From assembly GCA_016717335.1 (NCBI GenBank), contig JADKFS010000001.1:3162001-3226000 (forward strand): a DNA stretch of 64,000 nucleotides, read 5' to 3'. The stretch is from Candidatus Ribeiella danica (GTDB taxonomy: Bacteria > Chloroflexota > Chloroflexia > Chloroflexales > Roseiflexaceae). How positions within the stretch are numbered: the stretch's first letter is position 1; every line of letters begins with the position of its first letter. Below are positions 15,826-26,487 of this stretch, piece by piece. Below the pieces are notes generated by a model. That model was given only the letters and a program-made list of their open reading frames with translations, was not told the DNA's origin and ran no database searches. A program made the position numbers and the translations under genes.

Positions 15826-18800
15826 ATGCCGTCGCTGTATCTGATCGCTCTGCTCGTTATGGCCCTGTTCGTCCTGGCGCTGCTGCCGCCGGTGCGACAG
15901 TTCGTTGCAAGCCAGCTCGCACGCCTGCGCGGGCGCGCCGCGCCTGCGCGCCCGCGGGCAAGCACCGGGGTGACGCTGATCGCCGGCGATGGCGAGGAGT
16001 ATGAGCTGCCGGTCGAAGAGGAGCCTTCCGACTGGGCCAGGTGGCGGGCATCGCTGGGCTCGGGCCCGCAGCTGGCCGCCCGGGCGCTCGTCGCTCTGCT
16101 GGCGCTGGCGGCGATCGTGCAGCTCTACCGGGTGCTGCTCGCGCCCGCGCCCGACCAGTTCGTCGTCCTGGTTGCGCCATTCTATGAGCCAGGCGGCGCG
16201 GTCACGCAGACGGGCCGCGAGGTCGCGGCGGCGCTGACGGCCGAGCTGCCGTCGGCCAGCGGCGGGCAAGTTGTCGCACGGTCGCTGAGCGAGCCGCCCG
16301 CCGATGCGGACGCGGCGCTGGCGACGCTGAGCCGCGAGGGCGCCGACGCGCTGATCTGGGGCGAGGTCGCGCCCGGCGGCATGGTGGATCGCGAGTCGCT
16401 GCAGCCGCTGCTGGTCTACCAGCCGAATGGCGCGTTCGCGCCGTATGGCTGGGATGGCTACGCCGGCCGCTTCGAGCTACCATCCGCCTACGCGCTCGCC
16501 GCGGGGCCGATCAACGGCCAGGCGGTGCTGCCGGCGCTGATGGACGCGCTGGCCGACTATGGCGCGGGCCGAGTCGACTCGGCCTTTGACACACTCGGCC
16601 GCCTGCTCAACGACTACCCGGCGCTCGCGCCGGCGCTGCCGCGCGCGCTGCGCGGCAATGTGCTGTGGGCGCGCGGCGCGTTCCCCGAGGCCGCCGCCGA
16701 GTATCGGCGTGCGCTGGCCAGCCTCGCGTCCGACGCCGGCCGCCAGGCGGCGCCGCTCTACAACAACCTCGGCGCGATCTTGCTGGACGCCGGCGACGCC
16801 GAGGCGCGCAACGCGTTCAACCAGTCTGTCGCCGCGCTGGGCGGGCGCGATCTCAGCGCGCTGCGCTACAACCTTGGCCTGCAAGCGCTGCGCGCCGGCA
16901 GCTACGACGACGCGGTCACGGCGCTCGACGTCGCGCGGAGCCCTAGCCTGCTCCCGCCGACGCAGCCATCCGCCGCGCTGCTGCTGGCGCTCGCCGACGC
17001 TGACCGCCTGGCCGGCCGGTTTAGCGAGGCCCACTCGGCGCTCGACACGGCGATCCTGCAGACGCCCGCCAGCGCGAGCGCCACGATACCGGAGCTGGTC
17101 AGCCTCACGCGCGACCGGCTCGACGCGGCCGTCGAGGCGGAGCGCGCGCTGCTGATCCTCTCGGAGACCGCCGGCGCGCACGGCTCGTTGCTGTGGGAGG
17201 CGCAGCACAAGGCGCCGCTGCCGATCGGCACGCTCAACACCGTTCGGACCGACCTCAAGCAGACGGTCGACGATACCCAGGTGCTGGCGCAGCGCTGGGC
17301 GCGCCTGTCGGTCGCGAAGGATGCCGCCAACGAGGCGGCGGCCGGCCAGATAGCGACCAACCACGTGCTGCGGGCGCGCGAGCTGCTGCGCGACCGCCAG
17401 CGTTGGCTGGCGGGCGTCGACATCGAGCGGGAGCGCGCGCAGGGCATTCAGGAGCCGCGCGGGCTGGGGGCGATCTGGGCTATGATCGCCGGCGACTACT
17501 CGCCGATGGGCCAGGCGCGCAAGACGCTCGAAGGCCTAGTGGCGAGCCGCCCGTCCGACGTCGACAGCCTGCTGCTGCTCGGCCGGAGCTGGCTGCTCAG
17601 CGGCGACACGGCCAAGGCCGGCGAGCAGTTCGACCGCGCCGCGGCGGCCAGCCCGCAGCGGCCCGAGCCAGTGTATGGGCAGGCGCTGGTCGCCCTGCCG
17701 GACGACCGCGCCCGCGCCCGCCAGCTGCTCAGCAGGGCGATTACGCTGAACCCGGCCTACTTCCCGGCCCGCGAGATGCTCGCGACGATCGCGGAGGAGG
17801 ACAAGGACTGGCCGACGGCGATCGAGCAGCGGCGCTGGCTGCTCGACAACCGGCCCAACAATGAGTACAAGGGGCACGCGCTCGCGCTGGCCGAGACGCT
17901 GCGCGCGAGCGGGGAATCCGGCTTCGCCGCGGCCGAGCAGCTGCTGCTGCCGCTCGCGCGCCAGAACGATATCGACGCGCTGCTGGCCCTGAGCCGGCTC
18001 TACGCCGAGCATGGCGATAGCCAGGGCGCGCGCGACGTGCTCGCGCGGGCCAAACAGATCGACCCGAGCAACCCCGAGCCGTCCTTCCAGCTGGCAGGCC
18101 TGCTCGAACAGCAGGGCCGGCTGGACGATGCCGAGGCGGAGTACCAGCACGCGATTACAGTCAGCCCATCTCACATCCCGTCGCGGCTCGCGCTAGGGGC
18201 GCTCTACACTAGGCGCCGCGAGCTGGCCAAGGCCAGCCAGCAGTACAGCGCGGCGCTTGAGGCCGGCGCGCAAGATCCGGCCGCGCTCAAGCAGATCGGC
18301 AATGTGCTGCTGGAGAACGGCGAGTATGAGGCGGCCGCCGATGCGTACTCGCGGGCGATCAAGGTCGATAACGGCGACGCCGAGCTGTATCATGGGCTGG
18401 CGCAGGCCGAGCTGCAGCGTAGCCGGCTGGATGCGGCCGAGACCGCCGAGCTTCGCGCGCTCGAGCTGAGGGCGAGCTACCCTCAGGCGATGGTCGGCCT
18501 GGGCGACATCGCGCTGACGCGCAACAACCCGGACGTCGCTACGCAGCAGTACAACGCCGCGCTGAAGATCGACAGCCGGCTTGTGCAGGCGCAGATCGGG
18601 CTTGGGCGCGCGGCCGGCGCGGTCGGGAACTGGGCGGTGGCCGAGGCGCGCTTCCGCGACGCGGTCGGCGTCGCCCCGGATATGGCCGAGGCACACCTGT
18701 GGCTGGGCGAGGCGCTGGTTCGCAAGCCCGACCCGAAGGCCGCAATCGACGAGTACGCGCTCGCACTGGCGCGGAAGCCCAACTATCCTGCGGCCTACTT

Positions 18801-19344
18801 TGGCCTGGCCCAGGCCCAGATGGCGATCGGCCAGACCGATCTGGCGCAGACGAACCTCACCTCCGCGCTCAAGCTCAACCCCAGCTACTCTGAGGCGCTG
18901 CTGCTCCAGGGCAAGCTCTACGAGCAGCTGGGCAACGACGACGCGGCGATCAAGGCGTACGGCCAGTCGATCGGTGTGAGCGGCACCCTGGCCGAACCGT
19001 ACTACCGCCGCGCGCTGGTGTACATGCGCACCGAGCACCTCGACGAGGCCGCCAGCGACCTTGAGAAAGCGATCAAGATCCAGCCGAACTTCGCCGAGGC
19101 GCACTACTGGCTCGGCCGGGCCTACCTGGCGCAGGGGCGCCCGAAGCCCGCGCTCGAGCAGTTCGTCCTGGCGAACGATCAGCACAGCGGCCCCTACCCC
19201 GATGCGCGATTCTACCAGGGGCTGGCCGAGGAGCAGCTTGGCCTGCGCACCGACGCGGTCGCATCCTACCAGGCGGCGCTCGACGAGAACACCAATGGCG
19301 AGTGGGCCGGCGAGGCGCGCACGGCCATCGATCGGCTGAAGTAA
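15826..19344 (+). CDS. Large membrane-anchored TPR protein
   Basis: 1172 residues. A membrane segment at ~5-25, a second at ~82-105 (ALVALLALAAIVQLYRVLLA), a small alpha/beta domain (FVVLVAPFYEPGG ... GREVAAALTAELP), then roughly 900 residues of tetratricopeptide repeats with typical A-x-x-x-Y/A-x-x-A-L patterns (for example NAEAEYQHAITVSPSHIPSR, LEKAIKIQPNFAEAHYWLG). TPR arrays act as protein scaffolds. It lies just after the response regulator, so the two may share a transcript, but no partner can be named. Confidence 0.9.
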   Translation: MPSLYLIALLVMALFVLALLPPVRQFVASQLARLRGRAAPARPRASTGVTLIAGDGEEYELPVEEEPSDWARWRASLGSGPQLAARALVALLALAAIVQLYRVLLAPAPDQFVVLVAPFYEPGGAVTQTGREVAAALTAELPSASGGQVVARSLSEPPADADAALATLSREGADALIWGEVAPGGMVDRESLQPLLVYQPNGAFAPYGWDGYAGRFELPSAYALAAGPINGQAVLPALMDALADYGAGRVDSAFDTLGRLLNDYPALAPALPRALRGNVLWARGAFPEAAAEYRRALASLASDAGRQAAPLYNNLGAILLDAGDAEARNAFNQSVAALGGRDLSALRYNLGLQALRAGSYDDAVTALDVARSPSLLPPTQPSAALLLALADADRLAGRFSEAHSALDTAILQTPASASATIPELVSLTRDRLDAAVEAERALLILSETAGAHGSLLWEAQHKAPLPIGTLNTVRTDLKQTVDDTQVLAQRWARLSVAKDAANEAAAGQIATNHVLRARELLRDRQRWLAGVDIERERAQGIQEPRGLGAIWAMIAGDYSPMGQARKTLEGLVASRPSDVDSLLLLGRSWLLSGDTAKAGEQFDRAAAASPQRPEPVYGQALVALPDDRARARQLLSRAITLNPAYFPAREMLATIAEEDKDWPTAIEQRRWLLDNRPNNEYKGHALALAETLRASGESGFAAAEQLLLPLARQNDIDALLALSRLYAEHGDSQGARDVLARAKQIDPSNPEPSFQLAGLLEQQGRLDDAEAEYQHAITVSPSHIPSRLALGALYTRRRELAKASQQYSAALEAGAQDPAALKQIGNVLLENGEYEAAADAYSRAIKVDNGDAELYHGLAQAELQRSRLDAAETAELRALELRASYPQAMVGLGDIALTRNNPDVATQQYNAALKIDSRLVQAQIGLGRAAGAVGNWAVAEARFRDAVGVAPDMAEAHLWLGEALVRKPDPKAAIDEYALALARKPNYPAAYFGLAQAQMAIGQTDLAQTNLTSALKLNPSYSEALLLQGKLYEQLGNDDAAIKAYGQSIGVSGTLAEPYYRRALVYMRTEHLDEAASDLEKAIKIQPNFAEAHYWLGRAYLAQGRPKPALEQFVLANDQHSGPYPDARFYQGLAEEQLGLRTDAVASYQAALDENTNGEWAGEARTAIDRLK

Positions 19345-19363
19345 CCGTCAGACGGAGGAAGCA

Positions 19364-20674
19364 ATGGCGCTTATCGACAACAAGCAATACCTCTCACCGG
19401 TCTGGGCGCGCTACACCGATATCCTGGTCGAGCGCGGCGAGGGGGCCTGCCTCTACGCTGCCGACGGGCGCAGCTACCTGGATTTCACCTGCGGCATCGG
19501 GGTAACCAACACCGGCCACTGCCACCCGCGCGTCGTCGCGGCGATCCGCGAGCAGGCCGGGCTGCTGCTGCACGGGCAGGCCAATATCGTCTACCACCGG
19601 CCGATGCTCGAGCTGGTCGGCGCGCTGCGCGAGGTGATGCCGCCCGCGCTCGACAGCTTCTTCTTCAGCAATAGCGGCGCCGAGGCGGTCGAGGGCGCGC
19701 TCAAGCTGGCGCGCCAGGCCACCGGCCGGCCGGACGTGATCGTCTTCAGCGGCGGCTTCCACGGCCGCACCGCCGGCGCGATGGCGCTCACCAGCAGTAA
19801 GGGTAAGTACCGCGGCGGCTACGCGCCGCTGCCCTCCGGCGTCCATATCGCGCCGTTCGCGGCCTGCTACGGCTGCGCGGTCGCGCGGGCCGGCGGCAAG
19901 GATACCGCCGCGCTCTCGTACGGCGCGCCCGCGACCGACGGCTGCTGCGGCGAGCCGCTGCGCCAGCTCCGCCACATGCTCGTGACCGAGACGGTGCCTG
20001 AGGATGTCGCGGCTATCCTGGTCGAGCCGGTGCAGGGCGAGGGCGGCTACATCGTCCCGCCGGCCTCGTTCATCCGCGGCCTGCGCCAGATCTGCGACGA
20101 GCACGGCATCCTGCTGATCGCCGACGAGGTGCAGAGCGGGTTCGGGCGCACCGGCAAATTCTTCGCGATGGAGCACTTCGACGTGCTGCCCGATATCATG
20201 ACGATTGCCAAGGGTATCGCGTCGGGGCTGCCGCTCTCCGGCGTGGCGGCGCGGCGCGAGATCATGGAGAAGTGGCACCCCGGCTCGCACGGCGGCACCT
20301 ATGGAGGCAACGCGGTCGCGTGCGCCGCGGCGGTCGCCACGATCCGCGCGATCCAGGAGGAGGGGATGGTCGACAACGCGGCGACGCTCGGCGCGCTGCT
20401 GAAGGCGGAGCTTGCCGCGGCCGGCGGCCGCCACGCCGCGATCGGCGACGTGCGCGGGCTGGGACTGATGGTCGGGGTCGAGCTGGTGACGCGCGACGGC
20501 GCACCCGATGCGGCGCTCACGAAACGCGTGCTGGCGGGCTGCCGCGAGCGCGGGCTCCTGCTGCTCAACTGCGGCCCCTACGATAACGTCGTGCGATTCA
20601 TACCGCCGCTGGTCGTCGGCGAGGAGCAGGTTCGGCGCGCGGTGCGGATCTTTGAGGAGACGCTTGAAGGATGA
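19364..20674 (+). CDS. Class III PLP-dependent aminotransferase (GABA/ornithine type)
   Basis: 436 residues; transfers an amino group from an omega- or alpha-amino donor to a 2-oxo acid. Fold-type I signatures: FSNSGAEAVEGALKLAR, GGFHGRTAGAMALTSSKGKYR, LVEPVQGEGGY, LIADEVQSGFGRTG and the PLP lysine in TIAKGIASGLPLSG. GGAGG lies 8 nt upstream of ATG. A cysteine-containing insert (FAACYGCAVARAGGKD ... GCCGEPL, residues ~165-200) is typical of one bacterial/archaeal 4-aminobutyrate aminotransferase-like subgroup. Starts 19 nt after the TPR gene. Confidence 0.92.
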   Translation: MALIDNKQYLSPVWARYTDILVERGEGACLYAADGRSYLDFTCGIGVTNTGHCHPRVVAAIREQAGLLLHGQANIVYHRPMLELVGALREVMPPALDSFFFSNSGAEAVEGALKLARQATGRPDVIVFSGGFHGRTAGAMALTSSKGKYRGGYAPLPSGVHIAPFAACYGCAVARAGGKDTAALSYGAPATDGCCGEPLRQLRHMLVTETVPEDVAAILVEPVQGEGGYIVPPASFIRGLRQICDEHGILLIADEVQSGFGRTGKFFAMEHFDVLPDIMTIAKGIASGLPLSGVAARREIMEKWHPGSHGGTYGGNAVACAAAVATIRAIQEEGMVDNAATLGALLKAELAAAGGRHAAIGDVRGLGLMVGVELVTRDGAPDAALTKRVLAGCRERGLLLLNCGPYDNVVRFIPPLVVGEEQVRRAVRIFEETLEG

Positions 20675-20678
20675 AACG

Positions 20679-21353
20679 ATGATAAGGCTACTATCCGACC
20701 TCAACACGTACCCTGAGGCCTTGTCAAGCTCGCAGCAGCAGACTATGCCATCACAGCAAGACTACAAACAGGCTCTCCAGACCTTTCAGTCGAAGCGACT
20801 CAGGCGCGATCACGCCGACCTCGCGGAAGAGGCGCAGTATCGCCAGATCGGGGAATTCTTCTTCGAGGAGATGTACGGCCCGCGCGACTTCAGCTCTCGC
20901 GACGAGCAGGCGCGCCGGCTGCACCAGTTTATCCACCTTGTGCCGGGGATCGCCCTCGGCGATGTCCAGAAGGTGCTGCAGCTGCTTGAGCTGAGCAACC
21001 GGCTCGACGACGATCTGGTCCGCCTGCTGCTCGAGATGGGCGCGCCGATCGCCTTCGACGAGGCGACCTACGAGCAAGCCTACCGACTGGCCGATAACTA
21101 CGACGATCGCATGTACCAGCTCGACCTGGTGCGCGACTCGCTCTATAACGTCTACCGGATGGCCCACCGGCCGTTCGTGGGCGTGGCGCTCAACCGCACC
21201 CAGGGGCTGGCCCAGACTGTCGGCATGGCCGACATCCACCGCTTCTTGCGGCTCGGCTACCTGTCGATCCAGCCGGTGCGCGATATCCACCGCTTCGTCG
21301 AGACGGTGACCTTGCGCGAGCAGGATCGGCTTGAGCGAATCTATGAGCGGTGA
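20679..21353 (+). CDS. FFLEELY-motif protein (function unknown)
   Basis: 224 residues, soluble, mostly helical. The segment FFFEEMYGPRDFSSRDEQARRL (20894 region) matches the hallmark of the FFLEELY-motif protein family, whose function is not known. ATG at 20679 with GAAGGA 7 nt upstream; it starts 4 nt after the aminotransferase stop, so the two are probably co-transcribed. The C-terminal part (FVGVALNRTQGLAQTVGMADIHRFLRLGYLSIQPVRDIHRFVETV) is also typical of the family. Confidence 0.75.
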   Translation: MIRLLSDLNTYPEALSSSQQQTMPSQQDYKQALQTFQSKRLRRDHADLAEEAQYRQIGEFFFEEMYGPRDFSSRDEQARRLHQFIHLVPGIALGDVQKVLQLLELSNRLDDDLVRLLLEMGAPIAFDEATYEQAYRLADNYDDRMYQLDLVRDSLYNVYRMAHRPFVGVALNRTQGLAQTVGMADIHRFLRLGYLSIQPVRDIHRFVETVTLREQDRLERIYER

Positions 21354-21476
21354 CGAGGTGACAAGACCTGGGGGGCTTGGGGCTTGGGACTTGGTTCTAA
21401 CCAAAGGTGACGAGGTGATACAGCATCTTGTCACCTTGTCACCTTGTCACCTTGTCATCTTGTCACCTTGTCACCC
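21350..21476. repeat. Short-tandem-repeat hairpin, unit TTGTCACC
   Basis: Left half carries GGTGACGAGGTGACAAG and a short GGGGCTTGG repeat; right half has six CCTTGTCA units in a row (21426-21475), one changed to CATCTTGT. The halves are complementary. Lies between convergent genes (FFLEELY-motif gene and gmd). Confidence 0.9.
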
Positions 21477-21485
21477 CTCATTCGG

Positions 21486-23477
<1,992 letters not shown>

Positions 23478-23718
23478 GCGAAGCATTCTCCTGTATACTG
23501 GCGCGGGTCGGGGCGCCGGGTGATGACCGATAGCGGTGTTGGCGGGTGACCCGCGGACCCAGCGGATCGTCGAGGCGAGCGGCCTCTCCGCAGCGTCCGC
23601 GCTGTCGGCGGATCACAGCTCCTATTGAAAGGTGCCGCACTACTCTACCAGAAGTGCGGCCGTTCGTCTGCTAAGTGAGTTAGCTACGCGCTGATCGAAA
23701 ACCTGTTACAATCGACCT
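23478..23718. other. 241-bp divergent spacer
   Basis: Between gmd and the XRE regulator, divergent. No repeat element stands out. CTGTATACTGG (23493-23503) lies next to the gmd start and TACAAT (23707-23712) next to the regulator start. Confidence 0.35.
23707..23712 (+). promoter_or_regulatory. -10 box TACAAT placed for leaderless transcription
   Basis: TACAAT ends 6 nt before the ATG at 23719, so a transcript started at the usual distance would begin at or next to the start codon. No good -35 is seen and no Shine-Dalgarno precedes the ATG. Confidence 0.35.
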
Positions 23719-24207
23719 ATGATACCACAGCAGGCAGAGGCGCCCGAGGCGCTGGGCGCGCGCATCGCGCGGCTGCGGGCCAGGCGCGGCTGGACTCAGG
23801 AGGCGCTGGCGGCGCGGCTGGCGATCTCGCGCGTGGCGGTCTCGCACTTCGAGATGGGCCTGGCGCTGCCGAGCGAGCGGACGGTCGTGCTGCTGGCCGG
23901 CCTGTTCAAGCTGGAGCCGGACGAGCTGGTTGCCGGCACGAGCTACCCGGCGGCCAAGGCCGAGCGGCTGCCGGCGGTGGCCTGCCGGTACACCGAGGTC
24001 GAGCTGCAGGTCGCACTGCTGGAGCGCGACCTGGCATGGGTCGATCGCCTGCCGGATCAGCGCGGCCGCGCCGAACTGGCCGCCCAATGGCGGGCGACGC
24101 TCGCGGATCTGACGAGCGCGGCGTACGACGAGGACGAGCGGGCGCTGCTTCGGGCGGCGCTGAACCTGCTGCGCGGCATCCCCGACCCCGTAACGAACGG
24201 CCGCTGA
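23719..24207 (+). CDS. XRE-family helix-turn-helix regulator
   Basis: 162 residues. HTH at ~10-68: LGARIARLRARRGWTQEALAARLAISRVAVSHFEMGLALPSERTVVLLAGLF. The C-terminal ~90 residues are helical with no recognised ligand domain. Single gene; target unknown, possibly itself or the divergent gmd. No Shine-Dalgarno; see the -10 box just upstream. The stop codon sits in the loop of a G/C hairpin. Confidence 0.88.
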   Translation: MIPQQAEAPEALGARIARLRARRGWTQEALAARLAISRVAVSHFEMGLALPSERTVVLLAGLFKLEPDELVAGTSYPAAKAERLPAVACRYTEVELQVALLERDLAWVDRLPDQRGRAELAAQWRATLADLTSAAYDEDERALLRAALNLLRGIPDPVTNGR

Positions 24208-24217
24208 TCGCGGCCGT
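24197..24217 (+). terminator. Hairpin over the stop codon of the XRE gene
   Basis: ACGGCCGC (24197-24204), loop TGATC containing the stop codon, GCGGCCGT (24210-24217). Perfect 8-bp stem, no U-tract. Confidence 0.4.
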
Positions 24218-24262
24218 GACGAGAGCTATCGCCGTATGGTAGATGTGAAAGGAATGGACGAT

Positions 24263-25228
24263 ATGTGGCGGCTTGTTCGATATATCACCCTGGCCGTGCT
24301 GCTGGCGCTTGCGCTGCAGCCGGCGTACGCGGCCGAGGCGCCGCAGCCCGGCCTGACGCTTCCACCGACGGGGACGCAGGGCACGCGCTTCGTGTTCGTC
24401 GGCGAGGGCTTCGCGGCCAACGAGCAGCTGAGCAGCTGGGCGAACACGCCCGACGGGCGCGTGATCGCGTATGACTCGGGCGTTCTCGCCAGGGCGGCCT
24501 CCAACGGCAGCGTGAGCTGGAACTGGGTTGCGCCGGAGGCGTTCCAGCCGGGCGCGTGGCAGTTCGTCGTCCACGGGCTGAGCAGCGGCGTCGAGCGGGT
24601 GTTCAGCTTCGGCATCAGCGCGGTGTCAGCCATAGAGCCGGGGGCGCAGTACAACATCCAGCCGAGCGCCGGGCGGCCGGGCGACATCTTCCACTTCTAC
24701 GCGATTGGCTTCACGGAGGGCGAGGACGTGAGCGCGCGCATCGTCGGGCCCGACGGCCAAGCCTTCGACAAAGGGCTGAGCGCCGACGGCGTCGCGCGGG
24801 TGGGCGGCCGGGTCGACGGCACGTGGGTCGTGCCGGTCAGCGTGTCGCAGTACGGCGCGTGGCGGATCGAGCTGAGCGGGCGCACCAGCCGGGTCGAGCG
24901 CGCCATCCCCCTGCGGATCGATCCGGCGCCGACGCCGGGCCGGCCAGCGCCGCGGGTGAGTCCGACCGTCGGCCGGCAGGGCCTGCTGTTCATCTTCAGC
25001 GCGGTCGGCTTCCAGCCCGACGAGCAGCTGAGCGCCTGGGTGAACGCGCCGGACGGGCGCATCATCGCGGTCGACGAGGACGAGATTCGCCCGGCGGCGT
25101 CCGACGGCAGCGTGACCTGGGACTGGACCGCGCCCGCGGACGCGCCGCCCGGCGCGTGGTCGATGGTCGTGCACGGGCGCAAGAGCGGGATCGAGCAGGT
25201 CGTGCCCTTCCAGATCCTCCCCGCCTAG
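24263..25228 (+). CDS. Secreted protein with three Ig-like/IPT-type repeats
   Basis: 321 residues: signal peptide (LVRYITLAVLLALALQPAYA, cleaved after AYA) and three ~95-residue beta-rich repeats. Repeats 1 and 3 are close: GEGFAANEQLSSWANTPDGRVIA ... NGSVSWNWVAPEAFQPGAWQFVVHGLSSG and AVGFQPDEQLSAWVNAPDGRIIA ... DGSVTWDWTAPADAPPGAWSMVVHGRKSG. Repeat 2 is diverged (AIGFTEGEDVSARIVGPDGQ). ATG 24263 is chosen because AAAGGA lies 9 nt upstream and the signal peptide begins there; ATGs at 24236 and 24254 are alternatives. Function unknown; such domains usually mediate surface adhesion or packing. Confidence 0.8.
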   Translation: MWRLVRYITLAVLLALALQPAYAAEAPQPGLTLPPTGTQGTRFVFVGEGFAANEQLSSWANTPDGRVIAYDSGVLARAASNGSVSWNWVAPEAFQPGAWQFVVHGLSSGVERVFSFGISAVSAIEPGAQYNIQPSAGRPGDIFHFYAIGFTEGEDVSARIVGPDGQAFDKGLSADGVARVGGRVDGTWVVPVSVSQYGAWRIELSGRTSRVERAIPLRIDPAPTPGRPAPRVSPTVGRQGLLFIFSAVGFQPDEQLSAWVNAPDGRIIAVDEDEIRPAASDGSVTWDWTAPADAPPGAWSMVVHGRKSGIEQVVPFQILPA

Positions 25229-25288
25229 TGGCCCACCACAGTGGTTTTGGCGACAAGGTTTCGCTTGGCAGCGATCCGCTTTACAATC

Positions 25289-25323
25289 GGGAGTGGGGGC
25301 GAGCGAAGCCCGCCCCCACTCCC
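25289..25323. terminator. 13-bp hairpin between convergent genes
   Basis: GGGAGTGGGGGCG (25289-25301) pairs with CGCCCCCACTCCC (25311-25323), loop AGCGAAGCC. Sits between the Ig-like protein and glpX, which converge. The loop core GCGAAGC recurs in the hairpin at 5313. Confidence 0.6.
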
Positions 25324-25378
25324 CACTCCGAACTGTAAGGTTCGCCAAATCTGGCCTAAGGCGCTAGCTACCATCCCA

Positions 25379-26344
25379 TCACGTGCTGGCGTGCTCGGCG
25401 TAGATCACGCGGCGCGAGCGCGTGTCGGCGCGCAGCACCAGCGAGTGGGTCTCGGCCCGATCGCCCTGGTAGCGCACGCCGGTCAGCAGCGGGCCGTCGG
25501 TGATGCCGGTCGCCGCGAAGAAGACCTGGTCATCCGCGATCAGCTCGTTGCCGCTCAGGATGCGGCGCGTATCCAGCCCCCGCTCGGCGATTGCCGCCCG
25601 CTCCGCCGCGCTCTGCGGCGCCAGGCGGCCCAGCATCGCGCCGCCCAGCGCCTTGACCCCGCAGGCCGCGATCACCCCCTCCGGCACGCCGCCGATCCCC
25701 AGCAGCAGATCGACGCCGCTGGATGGCGAGGCCGCCATCAGCGCGCCGGCGATGTCGCCGTCCGACCGCAGCATCACGCGCGCGCCGGCCTGCCGGATCT
25801 CCTCGACCAGCGCCGCGTGCCGCGGCCGGTCGAGCACGAACACGACCAGGTCGCGCACCTCTTTGTGCTTGACCCGCGCGACCAGCGCCAGCGTCCAGGC
25901 CGCCGGCGCGTCCATGCACTCGGCCACCAGCGCGCCGGCGACCTCGCGCCCCACCACGATTTTTTCCATATACACCGCCGCGGTGGGCGACCACATTGTG
26001 CCGCGCGGGGCCGCCGCCGCCACGGCGATCGCGCCCGCATGCCCCTGCGCGAGCAGGTTGCGCCCGTCGATCGGGTCGACGACGATGTCCAGCGTCGGGC
26101 CTTCGCCGGTCCCGACCGTGCGGCCGCTCTCCAGCGGCGAGTGGAGGCCTAGCTTGCCCTCTTCGCCGACGACGATCGTGCCGTCGATGTCGAGCGTGCT
26201 CAGCGCGCGCGCCATCGCTGCGCTCGCGTCCACGTCAGCTTCGTCGCGCTTGCCCAGGCCCATCCAGCGCCCGGCCGCGCGCGCGGCCGCCTCGGTCACG
26301 CGAACCAGGTCCAGCCCCCAGTTGCGTGCTATCCGTCCGCCCAT
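25379..26344 (-). CDS. glpX: Fructose-1,6-bisphosphatase class II
   Basis: Hydrolyses fructose-1,6-bisphosphate in gluconeogenesis or the Calvin cycle; cytosolic. 321 residues, usual length. Signatures: VTEAAARAAGRWMGLGKRDEADVDASAAMARAL, VVGEEGK, the metal-binding VDPIDGRNLLAQG and GIGGVPEGVIAACGVKALGG. It lies downstream of nothing in the same direction except SulP, which ends 144 nt upstream across a tandem-repeat hairpin. Confidence 0.96.
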   Translation of the reverse strand: MGGRIARNWGLDLVRVTEAAARAAGRWMGLGKRDEADVDASAAMARALSTLDIDGTIVVGEEGKLGLHSPLESGRTVGTGEGPTLDIVVDPIDGRNLLAQGHAGAIAVAAAAPRGTMWSPTAAVYMEKIVVGREVAGALVAECMDAPAAWTLALVARVKHKEVRDLVVFVLDRPRHAALVEEIRQAGARVMLRSDGDIAGALMAASPSSGVDLLLGIGGVPEGVIAACGVKALGGAMLGRLAPQSAAERAAIAERGLDTRRILSGNELIADDQVFFAATGITDGPLLTGVRYQGDRAETHSLVLRADTRSRRVIYAEHAST

Positions 26345-26400
26345 CGTTTGTTCCCCTTGCCGATTGTAGATTGCAGATTGCGAATTGCGCCCTGGGACGA

Positions 26401-26478
26401 GCAGGTGAGCGGGTGAGCAGGTGACATTCCAATGGAAACATCACCTTGTCCCCTTGTCCCCTTGTCCCCTTGTCCCCA
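26401..26478. repeat. Short-tandem-repeat hairpin, unit TTGTCCCC
   Basis: Left half AGGTGAGCGGGTGAGCAGGTGAC, short spacer, right half CACCTTGTCC followed by three more CCTTGTCC units. Lies between sulP and glpX. Same layout as the 21350 and 55194 elements but with a changed unit. Confidence 0.85.
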
Positions 26479-26487
26479 AGCCAGGGC

